NCBI GenBank assembly: GCA_031275325.1
Contig: JAISOX010000137.1
Location: 1 to 40,916 of the forward strand
Direction: 5' to 3'
Source of the DNA: Treponema sp.
Lineage (GTDB): Bacteria > Spirochaetota > Spirochaetia > Treponematales > Breznakiellaceae
DNA: 40,916 nucleotides
Both the position numbers and the translations under genes were made by a program. A model generated the notes under the pieces. The model had not been told where the DNA came from and searched no databases. It saw only the letters and a program-made list of their open reading frames with translations. Shown here in pieces: positions 18,125 to 26,579 of the stretch. Position 1 is the first letter of the stretch; each line of letters starts with the position of its first letter.

Positions 18125-19035
18125 CCTTGTTTTTGAGTACCCTGGTACACATGCTTCCTTCAACGCTCATGATCGTGGCCCCTATTTTAATTGCCGCCAC
18201 CGGAGGACTCATCAGCGAACGATCCGGGGTGGTCAACATCGCCTTAGAGGGGCTCATGGCTATCGGGGCCATGATCGCGGCTACCACCCATGTGCTCTTA
18301 GAAACCGCCATCGGGTTTTCCATCCCCTTGGCTCTAATCCTGGCTGCCCTGGGAGGCTGTCTTTTTTCCCTCATTCATGCTTTCGCTTCCATAAGCCTCC
18401 AGGCGGATCAGGTGATCTCTGGAACCGGGATCAACCTCTTATCCACCGGGATAACCCTGTTTTTTTGTCAGCTCATCTTTCAGATGGACAGGACCATGAA
18501 CCCCAAACTGGGGATGATGCCTGGTCCCGGGGGTATCTATCCCACCGTGTGGATAGCCCTGGTCTTGTTAGGGATTACCTGGTTTGTCCTCTACCGGCGG
18601 CCCTGGGGACTGCGGCTCCGTTCCTGCGGCGAACATCCCCAGGCCCTTGCTTCCGCAGGGGTGAACGTACTGAAGATCCGGTACATTGCGGTCCTCATCT
18701 CTGGGGCCTTGGCAGGGCTGGCAGGAGGCTGCATCGTGTTAACCCAGGATATTCAATACACCGTAACCACCATCAATGGCAAAGGCTTCATTGCCCTCGC
18801 GGCCGTGTCTTTTGGACGCTGGCTTCCCCTGGGGATCCTGGGTTCTTCCTTCCTTTTTGGCGCGGCTTCGGCCCTGGCGGTGAATATTATCAATATCAAG
18901 GTACTGCAATTTCTCCCTTCGGAATTCTTTAACGCCCTGCCTTATGGCATCACCCTGGTAATCCTGGTATTTTTCAGCGGTAAGGATTACGCCCCCCGAG
19001 CTGCCGGGCAGCCCTATGACAAGGGGAAACGGTAA
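18121..19035 (+). CDS. Nucleoside ABC transporter permease (second subunit)
   Basis: Partner permease (NupQ/YufQ-like), 304 residues with about eight hydrophobic segments. Family features include ATGGLISERSGVVNIALEGLM at the N-terminus, ADQVISGTGINLLSTGITL in the middle, and LRLRSCGEHPQALASAGVNV, the ATPase-contact loop. It overlaps the first permease by four bases and is the last gene of the transporter operon. Only 63 bases separate its stop from tRNA-Cys; no terminator is obvious between them. Confidence 0.92.
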   Translation: MTLFLSTLVHMLPSTLMIVAPILIAATGGLISERSGVVNIALEGLMAIGAMIAATTHVLLETAIGFSIPLALILAALGGCLFSLIHAFASISLQADQVISGTGINLLSTGITLFFCQLIFQMDRTMNPKLGMMPGPGGIYPTVWIALVLLGITWFVLYRRPWGLRLRSCGEHPQALASAGVNVLKIRYIAVLISGALAGLAGGCIVLTQDIQYTVTTINGKGFIALAAVSFGRWLPLGILGSSFLFGAASALAVNIINIKVLQFLPSEFFNALPYGITLVILVFFSGKDYAPRAAGQPYDKGKR

Positions 19036-19059
19036 CCATGAAAAGATGTAGATTGGTAC

Positions 19060-19089
19060 TAGACGCAATCCCGGTCAATTTGGTATATT
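19060..19089 (+). promoter_or_regulatory. Possible tRNA-Cys promoter
   Basis: TATATT at 19084-19089 lies ten bases before the mature tRNA 5' end, with TAGACG at 19060-19065 as a weak -35 (18-base spacer). Confidence 0.35.
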
Positions 19090-19098
19090 AGTTGTATT

Positions 19099-19170
19099 GG
19101 CGCCGTACCCAAGCGGTAAGGGAGAGGTCTGCAAAACCTTTATACGACGGTTCGATTCCGCCCGGCGCCT
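19099..19170 (+). tRNA. tRNA-Cys (GCA)
   Basis: A 72-base cloverleaf. Acceptor GGCGCCG pairs with CGGCGCC, with U as discriminator base, the usual identity base of tRNA-Cys. The D stem is CCC/GGG. The anticodon stem GAGGT/ACCTT encloses CTGCAAA with anticodon GCA. The T loop is TTCGATT; the T stem has one A-C mismatch. CCA is not encoded and must be added by the CCA enzyme. It lies directly downstream of the nucleoside transporter and just before the decayed insertion-sequence region, a common tRNA-adjacent integration setting. Confidence 0.93.
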
Positions 19171-19208
19171 ATAGGTTAGCTGTAAAGGATTAGGCGACTA
19201 CTTTCCGG

Positions 19209-19368
19209 CTGTATGCGAACCTGGGGTTCGACGATGTAATGTCAGGCCGAATAAGGGTTTTACGCAGCAAAAACCAGGGTTGCAAAAATGCGGATGGAGG
19301 AAGGCGTGGGAGCGGAATGACCTAGCCGACCGGAACCATAGAGGGCCGTAGATTTGGAACGCATACAG
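19209..19368 (+). other. Possible structured RNA or element closed by a 9-bp stem
   Basis: CTGTATGCG (19209-19217) and CGCATACAG (19360-19368) are exact inverted repeats 142 bases apart; inside them an AA/AA internal loop and CC/GG pairs extend the stem. Interior hairpins include GGTTTT with AAAACC (about 19255-19277). The segment is GC-richer than its right flank (19390-19560, very AT-rich, nothing recognised). It does not match tmRNA, RNase P, SRP or 6S RNA consensus as I know them. Orientation is unknown; it could also be a mobile-element relic. Confidence 0.3.
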
Positions 19369-19636
19369 ACCTGTTTACGAAGTCCATTTTGTTTTTATTT
19401 ATATATATTATTTTATGGATCATTGCAATAAATAGTTTAACTCAATCTCTGGAAATATTGTATGTATCTTATTTATACTAATATAGGATTAGACTTCTTT
19501 TCTAGTCACTGAGAGCTATAAATATTCTTCATCCCCCAACATTTCTGCAACTTATTTTTGTATCATATTAGGCATTGATAGAAAAGGTTGAACTATCGGA
19601 TGTGCTATGATAGGGTAAAGGCGGGAAGAAGATAGT

Positions 19637-20375
19637 ATGGAGGAAAACAAGCACTTGTATCCGATAAGTGAGGAACTGTTTAATCAGAAGATTGTCCGTA
19701 ATAGAAGACCTTTACATCTGGAAAGGTCGGCCGCCCAAAGTATCACCTTACAAAGCGTGTTGCGGGATACTGTATAGCCTTTAGACCGGATGTCCCTTGC
19801 AAATACGTCTATGGTAGTGATATACGACTGGTTTTCATGGGGGAGCAAACGGGGATTATGGACAAAAATCCTGTTAAGCCTTCAGGAGGAGGAAGGGATG
19901 GTATGTAACGAAGTGATAATAGACCGCAGGACGATGAAAGTCCACCGGTACGGGGGAGGATAAAAAGGGGCAGCAGACGAAAAGGAATAGTCGGGCAGGG
20001 ATACGCACGAAATTCCACGGGGGGTGATGATGGGTGATGGGCGGCTTGTTGAGGGATTTTTGACCAGAGAGGAAGTACATGAGGTGAAGGTTGCCCGGAA
20101 TTGATCGATGATAGAGTAGGGTGTACGGTGAAGGGGACCGAGGGTATGACCGCTGCAGGAATTGGAGTGGAATAATAACAGGGCGGTACTACCCGGACGA
20201 AGGAACCGAAAATAAGAAATAACCTATGACCAAGGACGTATAAGAAACGGGGGTGATAGAAAGGATATTTGGGAAAGTCAAAGAAAACCGCCGGCTGATG
20301 GTACGCTATGAAAAACCCGATATAAACTTCCTGGGATTTATTTTGGTTGCCTTCATTAAAATACGCCTTTTTTAA
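19637..20375 (+). pseudogene. Decayed IS5-family transposase
   Basis: Pieces of one DDE transposase are recognisable across three frames. The start MEENKHLYPISEELF is at 19637; after a frameshift comes WKGRPPKVSPYKA, then ILYSL-stop-TGCPLQ; next IYDWFSWGSKRGLWTKILLS, IDRRTMKVHRYGGG (around the first catalytic Asp) and MMGDGRLVEGFL; then DRGYDRCRNW, PDEGTENKK, and finally an intact tail, VIERIFGKVKENRRL to FIKIRLF and a stop at 20375. GRPPK and the ER-F-K-NRRL..RYEK tail are typical of IS5. At least three frameshifts and several stops make it non-functional. Confidence 0.8.
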
Positions 20376-20400
20376 CAGTATTTAGTATAAATTAATAGCG

Positions 20401-20532
20401 TTGTTGGAAAACTTCATGTGCTGTCGAACCAAAAGTTTGCCAACAACTACTTAAAAATAGTAAAAAACGTGGATTTTGTCAAGAAATCCGCGTTTTTTAG
20501 GAAACTTGTATCGGACTAAAATCCGCCGGAGG
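20401..20532 (+). repeat. Intergenic hairpin element, copy 1 of a repeat family
   Basis: A long stem (GTTGTTGG-AAACTT pairing with AAGTTTGCCAACAAC, one mismatch) with GTCGAAC in the loop is followed by an A-rich linker. A second hairpin, GGATTT/AAATCC, ends in TTTTTT, and then TATCGGACTAAAATCCGC follows. The same order of elements recurs at 39831-39995 and partly at 1620-1712. It lies directly upstream of a transposase relic and may be an insertion-sequence end. Confidence 0.5.
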
Positions 20533-20537
20533 AAAGT

Positions 20538-21206
20538 ATGGGGTTGTCCATGAAAGAACAAAAACCGATTATTCGGGAGTTCGCCGTCCGTTACGGGGTC
20601 GTACAAACCAAACCGGAAAAATCAAGGATGCTTACCGACTTTACCAACCGTACCGGTTTCAACCAAAAGTACGCTATTGGTATTCTCACCAGCGAGGGGA
20701 AGACCGAACTCCTCCACCTGAACAGGAAACTCCTGAAGGCGCAGAGCATCCACAAAACCAGAAAAAAGCGAGTCTCTAAAAAACGCTCCGTCCTGGATAC
20801 TGCCGCCTGAATCATACACCATTGGGTGTTTTTTAATGGTATGTACGGGAGATGCCTGGTTCCCCTGGAGTTCATCAATACCGCGGTGAAGGCATAGGGT
20901 GAACAACGGGAAATAGCCTTCACCCGAACCCGCTCATACCGCCAAAACGATAACTGGTACCTTGAACATAAGAACGGGGATGTGGTTCGTAAGACCCTTG
21001 GCTATACCCGCTATACCAACGAGGATGCCCTAGCAGCGGCGTACCGCTTCCTCACTCCCCTGCTCAACTAACTTCTATTCCGGTATCAAGCTGATTGATA
21101 CAACACGGATGCCCAGAGGAAGAGGAGGAAGGTCTATGAACGGCTTTTGGCACAGGATGATGTCCCTGAAGAAGTGAAGAAGCGGCTTAAAGCCGGGAGG
21201 GAGTGA
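20538..21206 (+). pseudogene. Transposase relic with internal deletion (integrase-type DDE)
   Basis: The N-terminus is intact for about 75 residues (MKEQKPIIREFAVRYG, KSRMLTDFTNRTGFNQKYAI), a helix-turn-helix start typical of an integrase-like transposase common in treponemes. It then degenerates (stop at 20808). A C-terminal section follows: FTRTRSYRQNDNWYLEHKNG, VVRKTLGYTRYTNEDALAA, YRFLTPLLN, then after a frameshift KVYERLLAQDDVPEEVKKRL and a stop at 21204-21206. The central DDE core is missing. The ribosome binding site CGGAGGAAAG precedes the start. About 230 further bases up to the array at 21442 hold no gene that I can support. Confidence 0.7.
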
Positions 21207-21441
21207 ATCTATCTACTTTGCTTGATTTGGGCAAGTTCAATCTGACCGGGTTTTGAAAAAGCGGCCTCACCTATGGCTCCTATTGCTGTAGCACTGGCAG
21301 TACCTTATCGACATACCTGCACGTACCTTAGGGCTTTACAGAGGCATGGGCCTTTTGAGGGGGAACCACTGGACTTATACCCCCCACTCGAGCGCAAGCC
21401 ACACCGGTCTCCCCTGCCGGATTGGTTCACCGGAGTCTTGA

Positions 21442-21682
21442 CAGGACAGCCGAACCGCCCGGCAAGACCGCTGGATGATACAGCAAGACCGCCGGATGAT
21501 ACAGCAAGACCGCTGTATCATCCAGCAAGACCGCTGTATCATCCAGCAAAACCGCTGGATGGCCCAGCAAAACCGCTGGATGATCCAGCAAGACCGCTGG
21601 ATGATCCAGCAAGACCGCCGGATGGCCCAGCAAGACCGCCGGATGATACAGCAAGACCGCTGGATGGTCTAGTAAGATCCTA
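21442..21682. repeat. 21-bp palindromic tandem array, about 11 units
   Basis: CAAGACCG recurs at 21463, 21484 and on to 21652 in exact 21-bp steps, with decayed units at 21442 and 21673. The consensus core GCTGGATGATCCAGC is a perfect palindrome around one base, followed by the spacer AAGACC. On the minus strand the units belong to the same family as the large array at 36125 (GCTGGA.CATCC.GC with a GTCTT spacer), so the two arrays are inverted relative to each other. The array ends 11 bases from the stop of the amino acid transporter ATPase gene. Confidence 0.9.
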
Positions 21683-21692
21683 CAGGCAAAGG

Positions 21693-22445
21693 TTATATCT
21701 TATAAATCCAGTCATCGGTAACGGTCTTTAGAAAATGGATAGTCCGTTCTTTCCGGGGATGCACAAAAATATCCTCCGGGGAACCTTCCTCCACCACCAC
21801 GCCTTCATCTATAAAAACCACATGGCCGGCAATCTTCCGCACAAAATTCATCTCATGGGAAACAATCAGCATGGTCTGCCCCTGGTCGGCAAGCTGTTTG
21901 ATAACCCCCAGTACTTCTCCTACCCATTCCGGGTCCAGGGCGCTGGTGGGTTCATCAAAAAGCATAACCCGCGGATTCAGCGCCATTGCCCGGGCGATAC
22001 CGACCCGCTGCTGCTGTCCTCCAGAGAGTTCCGAAGGGTACCGTTCAAAATATGCTTCCAGCCCTACCCGTATAAGGGCCGACTTTGCCTCCTGCTCTGC
22101 CTGGCTTTGTTTTTTCTTCTGCCCAACCCTGAGTCCCAGTTCCACATTTCTCAGCGCGGTCATATTCCTGAATAGGTTGTACTGCTGAAAAACCATGGCT
22201 GTTTTCCGCCGCACCGTCAGGGTATCCCTGCCGGAATGTTTTTTCAGGGAAACGCGGAAGTCGTCAATGGCCAGTTCCCCCTCGTCCGCATGTTCAAGGC
22301 AGTTAAGGCATCGCAGCAGGGTTGTTTTTCCCGATCCAGAAGGACCGATTACCGCAACGGTTTCCCCGTCTTGTACGGACAGGTCAATGCCCCGGAGCAC
22401 TTCCTTGGTTCCAAAGGTCTTATGCAGATTGGTAATATGTATCAA
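21693..22445 (-). CDS. Polar amino acid (probably cystine) ABC transporter ATP-binding protein
   Basis: A 250-residue ATPase of the GlnQ/ArtP/TcyC type. Walker A is [16 protein letters not shown], the signature is [17 protein letters not shown] and Walker B is [19 protein letters not shown], with the switch His in [13 protein letters not shown], a hallmark of polar amino acid importers. The C-terminal [21 protein letters not shown] is typical of the subfamily. The start overlaps the preceding permease gene by four bases. It is the last gene of a binding protein-permease-permease-ATPase operon. Cystine is suggested by the PatB-type lyase gene just upstream; other polar amino acids remain possible. 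Confidence 0.93.
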   Translation of the reverse strand: MIHITNLHKTFGTKEVLRGIDLSVQDGETVAVIGPSGSGKTTLLRCLNCLEHADEGELAIDDFRVSLKKHSGRDTLTVRRKTAMVFQQYNLFRNMTALRNVELGLRVGQKKKQSQAEQEAKSALIRVGLEAYFERYPSELSGGQQQRVGIARAMALNPRVMLFDEPTSALDPEWVGEVLGVIKQLADQGQTMLIVSHEMNFVRKIAGHVVFIDEGVVVEEGSPEDIFVHPRKERTIHFLKTVTDDWIYKI

Positions 22446-23140
22446 CTGACCCCTCCTTTCATGTGAAGCCGTACATTCTTTTCTGCCACTCCGGTCAGTT
22501 GTTCTATCAGGATGGTTATTGCCCAGTACATAAGGGCTACCGCGCAGTAGGCTTCCAGATACCGGTAATTTCCCGCGGTTTTCATGGCGGTTCCCTGGAT
22601 CATCTCGATAATGCCCAGGAGATAGGCTGCGGAAGAACCCTTAACAATGGCGATAAAGGAAGAACCCACGATGGGAACCGCCACGGGCAGGCTTTGGGGA
22701 AGCACGATATGGCGGATTACCTGAAGCCCGGTCAGTCCCACAGAATACCCCGCTTCGTATTGGCCTTTCTCCACCGACAGCAGGGCGGATCTGATCCCTT
22801 CGGATAAAAAACCCGCGGCATCCAGGGTCAACATGACCACCACAACCCCCAGCTTATTCAGGGTGAGCTGATCAAATCCAAAAACCGCGTATATCGCCTT
22901 GGTAATGAAATACGCGAGGAACATTTGCAGCAGCAGCGGAATGGATCGCAGCGCCGTTACATAGGCCTGGGCGAAACGCCGCCATCCGGGAATATGGTAA
23001 ATCCTGCACAGGGCAAGGACCGTTCCTAAAGCCACTCCTCCTATCAGGGGGACCGCACTGAGCAGGGTAACCATGGGAATATACGACAAGGCAACGGTAA
23101 TCTCGTAAAAGAAAAAGGAAGGATCAAAAGAAAGCCCCAT
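22442..23140 (-). CDS. Polar amino acid ABC transporter permease
   Basis: A 232-residue inner-membrane permease of the His/Glu/Gln/Arg/opine family with about five membrane segments. The family core is seen as [32 protein letters not shown] in the first half, and [31 protein letters not shown], which contains the EAA loop that docks to the ATPase. It lies three bases after the other permease and overlaps the ATPase gene. Having two different permease genes points to a heterodimeric channel. Confidence 0.92.
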   Translation of the reverse strand: MGLSFDPSFFFYEITVALSYIPMVTLLSAVPLIGGVALGTVLALCRIYHIPGWRRFAQAYVTALRSIPLLLQMFLAYFITKAIYAVFGFDQLTLNKLGVVVVMLTLDAAGFLSEGIRSALLSVEKGQYEAGYSVGLTGLQVIRHIVLPQSLPVAVPIVGSSFIAIVKGSSAAYLLGIIEMIQGTAMKTAGNYRYLEAYCAVALMYWAITILIEQLTGVAEKNVRLHMKGGVS

Positions 23141-23143
23141 GAT

Positions 23144-23950
23144 TCAACCTCCTTTTCCCCTGTTGAGGTATACCTCCCCCTGGTCGAGGCGCTTTGACAG
23201 GAGGTTCATTCCTCGTTCCAAAAGTATACAGAGCACAAAAAAGACACAGGCCGCCCCGATATAACCTTCCATCTCCCGGAATGTAGCGGACAAGACAGAC
23301 CCCTGCTGCCCCCGGAAGGATGCAGTCGCGTTGGTAGCGGCCATGCCCATAATATCCAGAATACCCGCGGCGCTGTACGCCAGGGATGTGTCCTTGAGCA
23401 GGCTGGAAAGGCTGTTTGCCATACCCGGAATGCTGATCCTGATTGCCTGGGGCAGGATGACGTAAACCAGGGATTGGAATTTGGTTAACCCCACGGAATA
23501 CGCCGCTTCCTGCTGCCCTGCGCCCACGCCGGATACAGAGGCCCGCAAGGTTTCCGACAAAAAAGCGGCGCTGTTCAGCCCATAGGCCATGATAACAAAC
23601 ATGATAGGCGGCCAATAACGGCCCACGTTATAACCGGTAATCCGCCAGATCAGGCTGGGGAGGAAGATGTTACAGATAAGCAGTTGTATGAGGATGGGGG
23701 TTCCCCGGATGAAAGATATATAAAACCGGGCGGCCTGCCACGCCACAGGAACCTTATATACCTGAACCGCGGCAAGGATAAACGCCAGCGCCATTCCCGT
23801 AGAGAAAGCCCCCGCAGTAATACCCAGGGTTACAGGAACACGGCCCACAATGCGGAACAGGGTGGTAACGAAAAATGACCAACTGAAAAAATGCATGCCC
23901 TCTATCCTTTTCGGAACAGGAGAACCCGGGGCTTTCCATGGTTTAAGCAT
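23144..23950 (-). CDS. Polar amino acid ABC transporter permease
   Basis: Second permease of the same importer, 268 residues with about five membrane segments. Family features: RFYISFIRGTPILIQLLICN, followed by AYGLNSAAFLSETLRASVSG, and the EAA loop EAAYSVGLTKFQSLVYVILPQ. It is about 36 residues longer than its partner, with an N-terminal extension beginning MLKPWKAPGSPVPKR. A later start is possible: an in-frame Met (MHFFSWSFF) occurs at residue 19. It follows the binding-protein gene by 22 bases. Confidence 0.9.
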   Translation of the reverse strand: MLKPWKAPGSPVPKRIEGMHFFSWSFFVTTLFRIVGRVPVTLGITAGAFSTGMALAFILAAVQVYKVPVAWQAARFYISFIRGTPILIQLLICNIFLPSLIWRITGYNVGRYWPPIMFVIMAYGLNSAAFLSETLRASVSGVGAGQQEAAYSVGLTKFQSLVYVILPQAIRISIPGMANSLSSLLKDTSLAYSAAGILDIMGMAATNATASFRGQQGSVLSATFREMEGYIGAACVFFVLCILLERGMNLLSKRLDQGEVYLNRGKGG

Positions 23951-23972
23951 ATTGCCCCCGGCCTTCCTTCCG

Positions 23973-24785
23973 CTAATCCTTAACGATGAAATCCCCTCCC
24001 AGCCATTGGTGGGAAAGTTTTACCAGGGTTCCGTCCTGTTTCAGTTCCTGGAGGGCCGCGTCAAAAATACGCCGCAGTTCCTCGCCGGTTTGCTTGTTAA
24101 AAAGGTAATAGGTATTGGAATTGTCTACCGGATTACCGACCGCCTTGATTTTGGCTTGATATTCCTTTTTATAGCTCTCGATGTTTCGGATCATGCTCAC
24201 CATCGCGTCCGCTCTACCAGTAGCAATATCCTCCAATGCCAGCGCAGTGGTTGCCTCGAAGATGATCGTAAAGGGCCTCCCATGATCCTCGTTCCATTTG
24301 TTGGTTATATAATAACTGTTGTTGGTAGTGCTGGTTGAGACTACGGTCTTCCCCTTCAAGTCCTCAAAACTTGTAATGCTGTTATCCTCTTCCCGGACCG
24401 CGAGGTATTGGGGAAACGTGGTATACCCCACTTTGCCGTAGAGGTACTTCTGATCCCGCTCAATGTTGTACTCGTACTGATGAACCGCCACATCAATTTT
24501 CCCTGATTCCAAAGACAAAAGAATGTTCGCGAAATCGTAAATCTGATAGGTCAGGGTGAACTCCGGGTGCCGGGCGTCGATTTCGTCCAGCACTGCCTTT
24601 TCAAACCCGGTAAGCTGGTTGTTTTCGTCCAGAAACCAGTAAGGATTGTACGCGGAACCCGCGCCGATGATGATCTCCCGGGGTTTCCCGCCGGAAGATC
24701 CCTTATTATCGGATGAACCGGCAGCGCCGGCGATCACGATAACCGTTGTAAGCAACAGGACAGATAAAACTCCTGTCTTTTTCAT
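23973..24785 (-). CDS. Periplasmic amino acid (probably cystine) binding protein
   Basis: A 270-residue SBP_bac_3 family protein that captures the substrate for the ABC importer. A signal peptide occupies the first 22 residues (MKKTGVLSVLLLTTVIVIAG). The place where a lipobox Cys would be expected reads GAAGSS, so it is probably a soluble periplasmic protein. A Ser/Gly linker precedes the mature domain: NPYWFLDENNQLTGFEKAVLDEI (ligand and first-lobe motif), GKIDVAVHQYEYN, the hinge region SFEDLKGKTVVSTSTTNNS, and GRADAMVSMI. The start ATG has AGGAG upstream. It is the first gene downstream of a strong promoter and palindrome at 24939-25005. Confidence 0.9.
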   Translation of the reverse strand: MKKTGVLSVLLLTTVIVIAGAAGSSDNKGSSGGKPREIIIGAGSAYNPYWFLDENNQLTGFEKAVLDEIDARHPEFTLTYQIYDFANILLSLESGKIDVAVHQYEYNIERDQKYLYGKVGYTTFPQYLAVREEDNSITSFEDLKGKTVVSTSTTNNSYYITNKWNEDHGRPFTIIFEATTALALEDIATGRADAMVSMIRNIESYKKEYQAKIKAVGNPVDNSNTYYLFNKQTGEELRRIFDAALQELKQDGTLVKLSHQWLGGDFIVKD

Positions 24786-24938
24786 AATAAACTCCTGTAA
24801 CAGCGGCGGTATCGCCGCTTACGTCCAATCGAACATTAACGCCTCGTAGTAATGACAGCCCCGTAATGTGCAAGTGTTTTTATCGGTACCTGAATGTACA
24901 ACACATCGGATGCGCCTCCTCATTTTTCTGTTATGCAT

Positions 24939-25005
24939 ATCGTTTTAACATATATTAAAACGATAATTTTACTAGGAATATATACAAAAAAATGTACTTG
25001 GTCAA
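24939..25005 (-). promoter_or_regulatory. Strong promoter and palindromic operator of the amino acid transporter operon
   Basis: On the minus strand TTGACC (plus 25000-25005), 17 bases, then TATATT (24977-24982). Transcription would start near 24970 and run into a 10-bp inverted repeat, ATCGTTTTAA / TTAAAACGAT, with a six-base centre (24939-24964), placed as a repressor operator would be. The -35 overlaps the last codons of the lyase gene. The leader to the binding-protein start is about 185 bases and contains a further stem, GCGGCG/CGCCGC, near 24804-24818. Confidence 0.7.
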
Positions 25006-26147
25006 GGAGACACCTCAATTTTTTTTATTTTCCTCAAATTTTCTTCAATTCTATCCAGGGCTTCCGCAAGCCGCGCCCGGGTGGTCCCGAAGTTTATCCG
25101 TACATATCCTTCAGCGCCAAAAGGCTTGCCGTCGTTGGGAAGAATCTTGGGATATTCCTGGAGCCACCGGTAGGGGTCGCTGATGCCCAGAGGACGGAAA
25201 TCGATCCATTGGAGGTACGTCCCTTCCACATGGGTATATTTCGCGGCAGGAACGATTTCTCCAAGCCGTTTTTCAAGATAATCCCGGTTGCCCCGCAGAT
25301 ACTCCACCAACTGGAGCCGCCATTCCCGGGATTGGCCGTAGGCGGCCTTTGCCGCGGCAACATTGAGAATTCCCGGATTCGGCAGGGCATAGCAGGTTTT
25401 GACGAATTCCTCCCGCAGCGTTTCATTGGGGATGACCGCGAACCCAAAAGGAAGCCCGGCGATGTTATAGGTTTTTCCAGGCCCCATAATGGTGATGCTG
25501 TGTTCCGCAGCCCATTCATCCACGGTAAACCAGGGAATATGAGGCCGGTCGTAAACCAGGCCGCAGTGGGCCTCGTCAGAGATGACGATGAGGTTCTTTG
25601 CTCTGGCAAAGGCGTTTAATTCCGCCAGTTCTTCACGTTTGTATACCCGCCCTACCGGGTTATGGGGGTTGCAGAGGTAAAAAAGCCGGACATCTTCCCT
25701 GGCGCGTGATTTGAGATCCTCAAAATCAAACTCATAATACTCGCCGGTATTTTTGAGAGGAGAAAGGATCGTCTCTTTACCCGCTTTAAGGGGGGCTGCC
25801 AGCAATACATGGTAGTTGGGAGTATTGATCAGTACCGGCCCTTCCCGTAAATGGCTTACCGCGGCGAGAACCGGTACGATGGCGGGGAGCACTACAACCC
25901 AGTTCTCCTGAATTGCCGCGTTGTATTCATCTTGAAACCATTTTTTTATCACTCCGGGAAATTCCGGGTCCAGGCCATAACCGAAAACGCCGTGGTCTAT
26001 TTTTTTCTGGATCGCCTCGATAATCGCCGGCGCTGACCTGAAATCCATATCCGCCACAAACATGGGCAGTACCCCCGCGGCAGGGGCGTCCCACTTAACG
26101 CTGCCGAAACCCCGCCGGTCTAGGGGTTCATCAAAATTGTAGATCAT
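25002..26147 (-). CDS. MalY/PatB-family C-S lyase (cystathionine beta-lyase-like aminotransferase fold)
   Basis: A PLP-dependent enzyme of the fold-type I MalY/PatB group, which cleaves cystathionine or cystine to pyruvate, ammonia and a thiol; 381 residues, standard length. Seen: the N-terminal FGSVKWD..PAAGVLPMFVADMDF, VVLPAIVPVLAAV, LCNPHNPVGRVY, ISDEAHCGLVY (Asp191 contacts the PLP nitrogen) and the Schiff-base Lys225 in MGPGKTYNIAGL. The C-terminus has YVRINFGTTRARLAEALDRI. Its position upstream of a polar amino acid importer, on the same strand, suggests cystine uptake followed by desulfuration. It has its own promoter-like region with a palindrome at 26171-26198. Confidence 0.9.
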   Translation of the reverse strand: MIYNFDEPLDRRGFGSVKWDAPAAGVLPMFVADMDFRSAPAIIEAIQKKIDHGVFGYGLDPEFPGVIKKWFQDEYNAAIQENWVVVLPAIVPVLAAVSHLREGPVLINTPNYHVLLAAPLKAGKETILSPLKNTGEYYEFDFEDLKSRAREDVRLFYLCNPHNPVGRVYKREELAELNAFARAKNLIVISDEAHCGLVYDRPHIPWFTVDEWAAEHSITIMGPGKTYNIAGLPFGFAVIPNETLREEFVKTCYALPNPGILNVAAAKAAYGQSREWRLQLVEYLRGNRDYLEKRLGEIVPAAKYTHVEGTYLQWIDFRPLGISDPYRWLQEYPKILPNDGKPFGAEGYVRINFGTTRARLAEALDRIEENLRKIKKIEVSP

Positions 26148-26170
26148 TTTTTAGTCCTTATGGTTATTAA

Positions 26171-26198
26171 CATTGTAGTATTACAATGATATAGTCAA
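26171..26198 (-). promoter_or_regulatory. Palindrome and possible promoter upstream of the C-S lyase gene
   Basis: Perfect inverted repeat CATTGTA, four bases, TACAATG at 26171-26188. Minus-strand TTGACT (plus 26193-26198) lies just upstream, with TACAAT (26172-26177) as a -10 inside the palindrome; the 15-base spacer is short. An operator overlapping the -10 is plausible. Farther out, AGAACC/GGTTCT (about 26210-26226) forms another small stem. Confidence 0.45.
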
Positions 26199-26236
26199 TG
26201 GACTTGTTCGAGAACCCTATCGGTTCTTGCGGATTA

Positions 26237-26435
26237 AAGGATAAGGCCCTTGATCGATAGAGCAAAGATGATGTTCTGCCAGAGGATGGTCCGGGTCCTC
26301 CGGGCAATGCGGATTGCGGCGGCGATTTTTGAAGGCTCGTCGGTCATCAGTACCAGGTCAGCCGCTTCAATGGCCACATCGGAACCAATGCCTCCCATAG
26401 CGATGCCCACATCGCTGCGGGCTAGTACCGGCGCA
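26237..26435 (-). pseudogene. Duplicated zntA fragment (199 bp)
   Basis: Aligns without gaps to 33141-33339 of the zntA gene with about ten substitutions (roughly 95% identical). It encodes the same peptide stretch, PVLARSDVGIAMGGIGSD through the helix ending KGLIL. The ATPase homology stops near 26435, where zntA reads GDGINDAPVLARSDVG and this copy has degenerate sequence. There is no start and no rest of the ATPase nearby. It lies between the C-S lyase and mntP genes. Confidence 0.85.
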
Positions 26436-26470
26436 ATAGCGGCTATATATCCCTTATCGCCATTAAACTT

Positions 26471-26576
26471 TCAGCCGCCGAGAAGGGACTCCACGCTCTT
26501 AACGACTCCTTTAGAATCATATCCGCCATAAAAACCGTTTTCCTTGGCCTAGACCCATGCGCTTTTTCCGGCGGGT
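26471..26576 (-). pseudogene. Possible C-terminal coding relic, unidentified
   Basis: Minus strand directly after mntP reads LPAGKSAWV, a stop, then AKENGFYGGYDSKGVVKSVE, SLLGG and a stop. The composition is protein-like, with an in-frame TAG in the middle. I do not recognise the family; it is not part of zntA or mntP. Confidence 0.3.
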
Positions 26577-26579
26577 AAT

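Noticed and set aside
19196-19390. tmRNA, RNase P RNA or 6S RNA downstream of tRNA-Cys
   Set aside because: None of the invariant sequence blocks known for these RNAs is present; only a long-range stem supports structure, so it is left as a candidate.
21273-21731. 152-codon frame rich in RPLDDPA repeats
   Set aside because: Translation of the 21442 array plus flanking transposase relic; it overlaps the 3' end of a real ATPase gene on the other strand.
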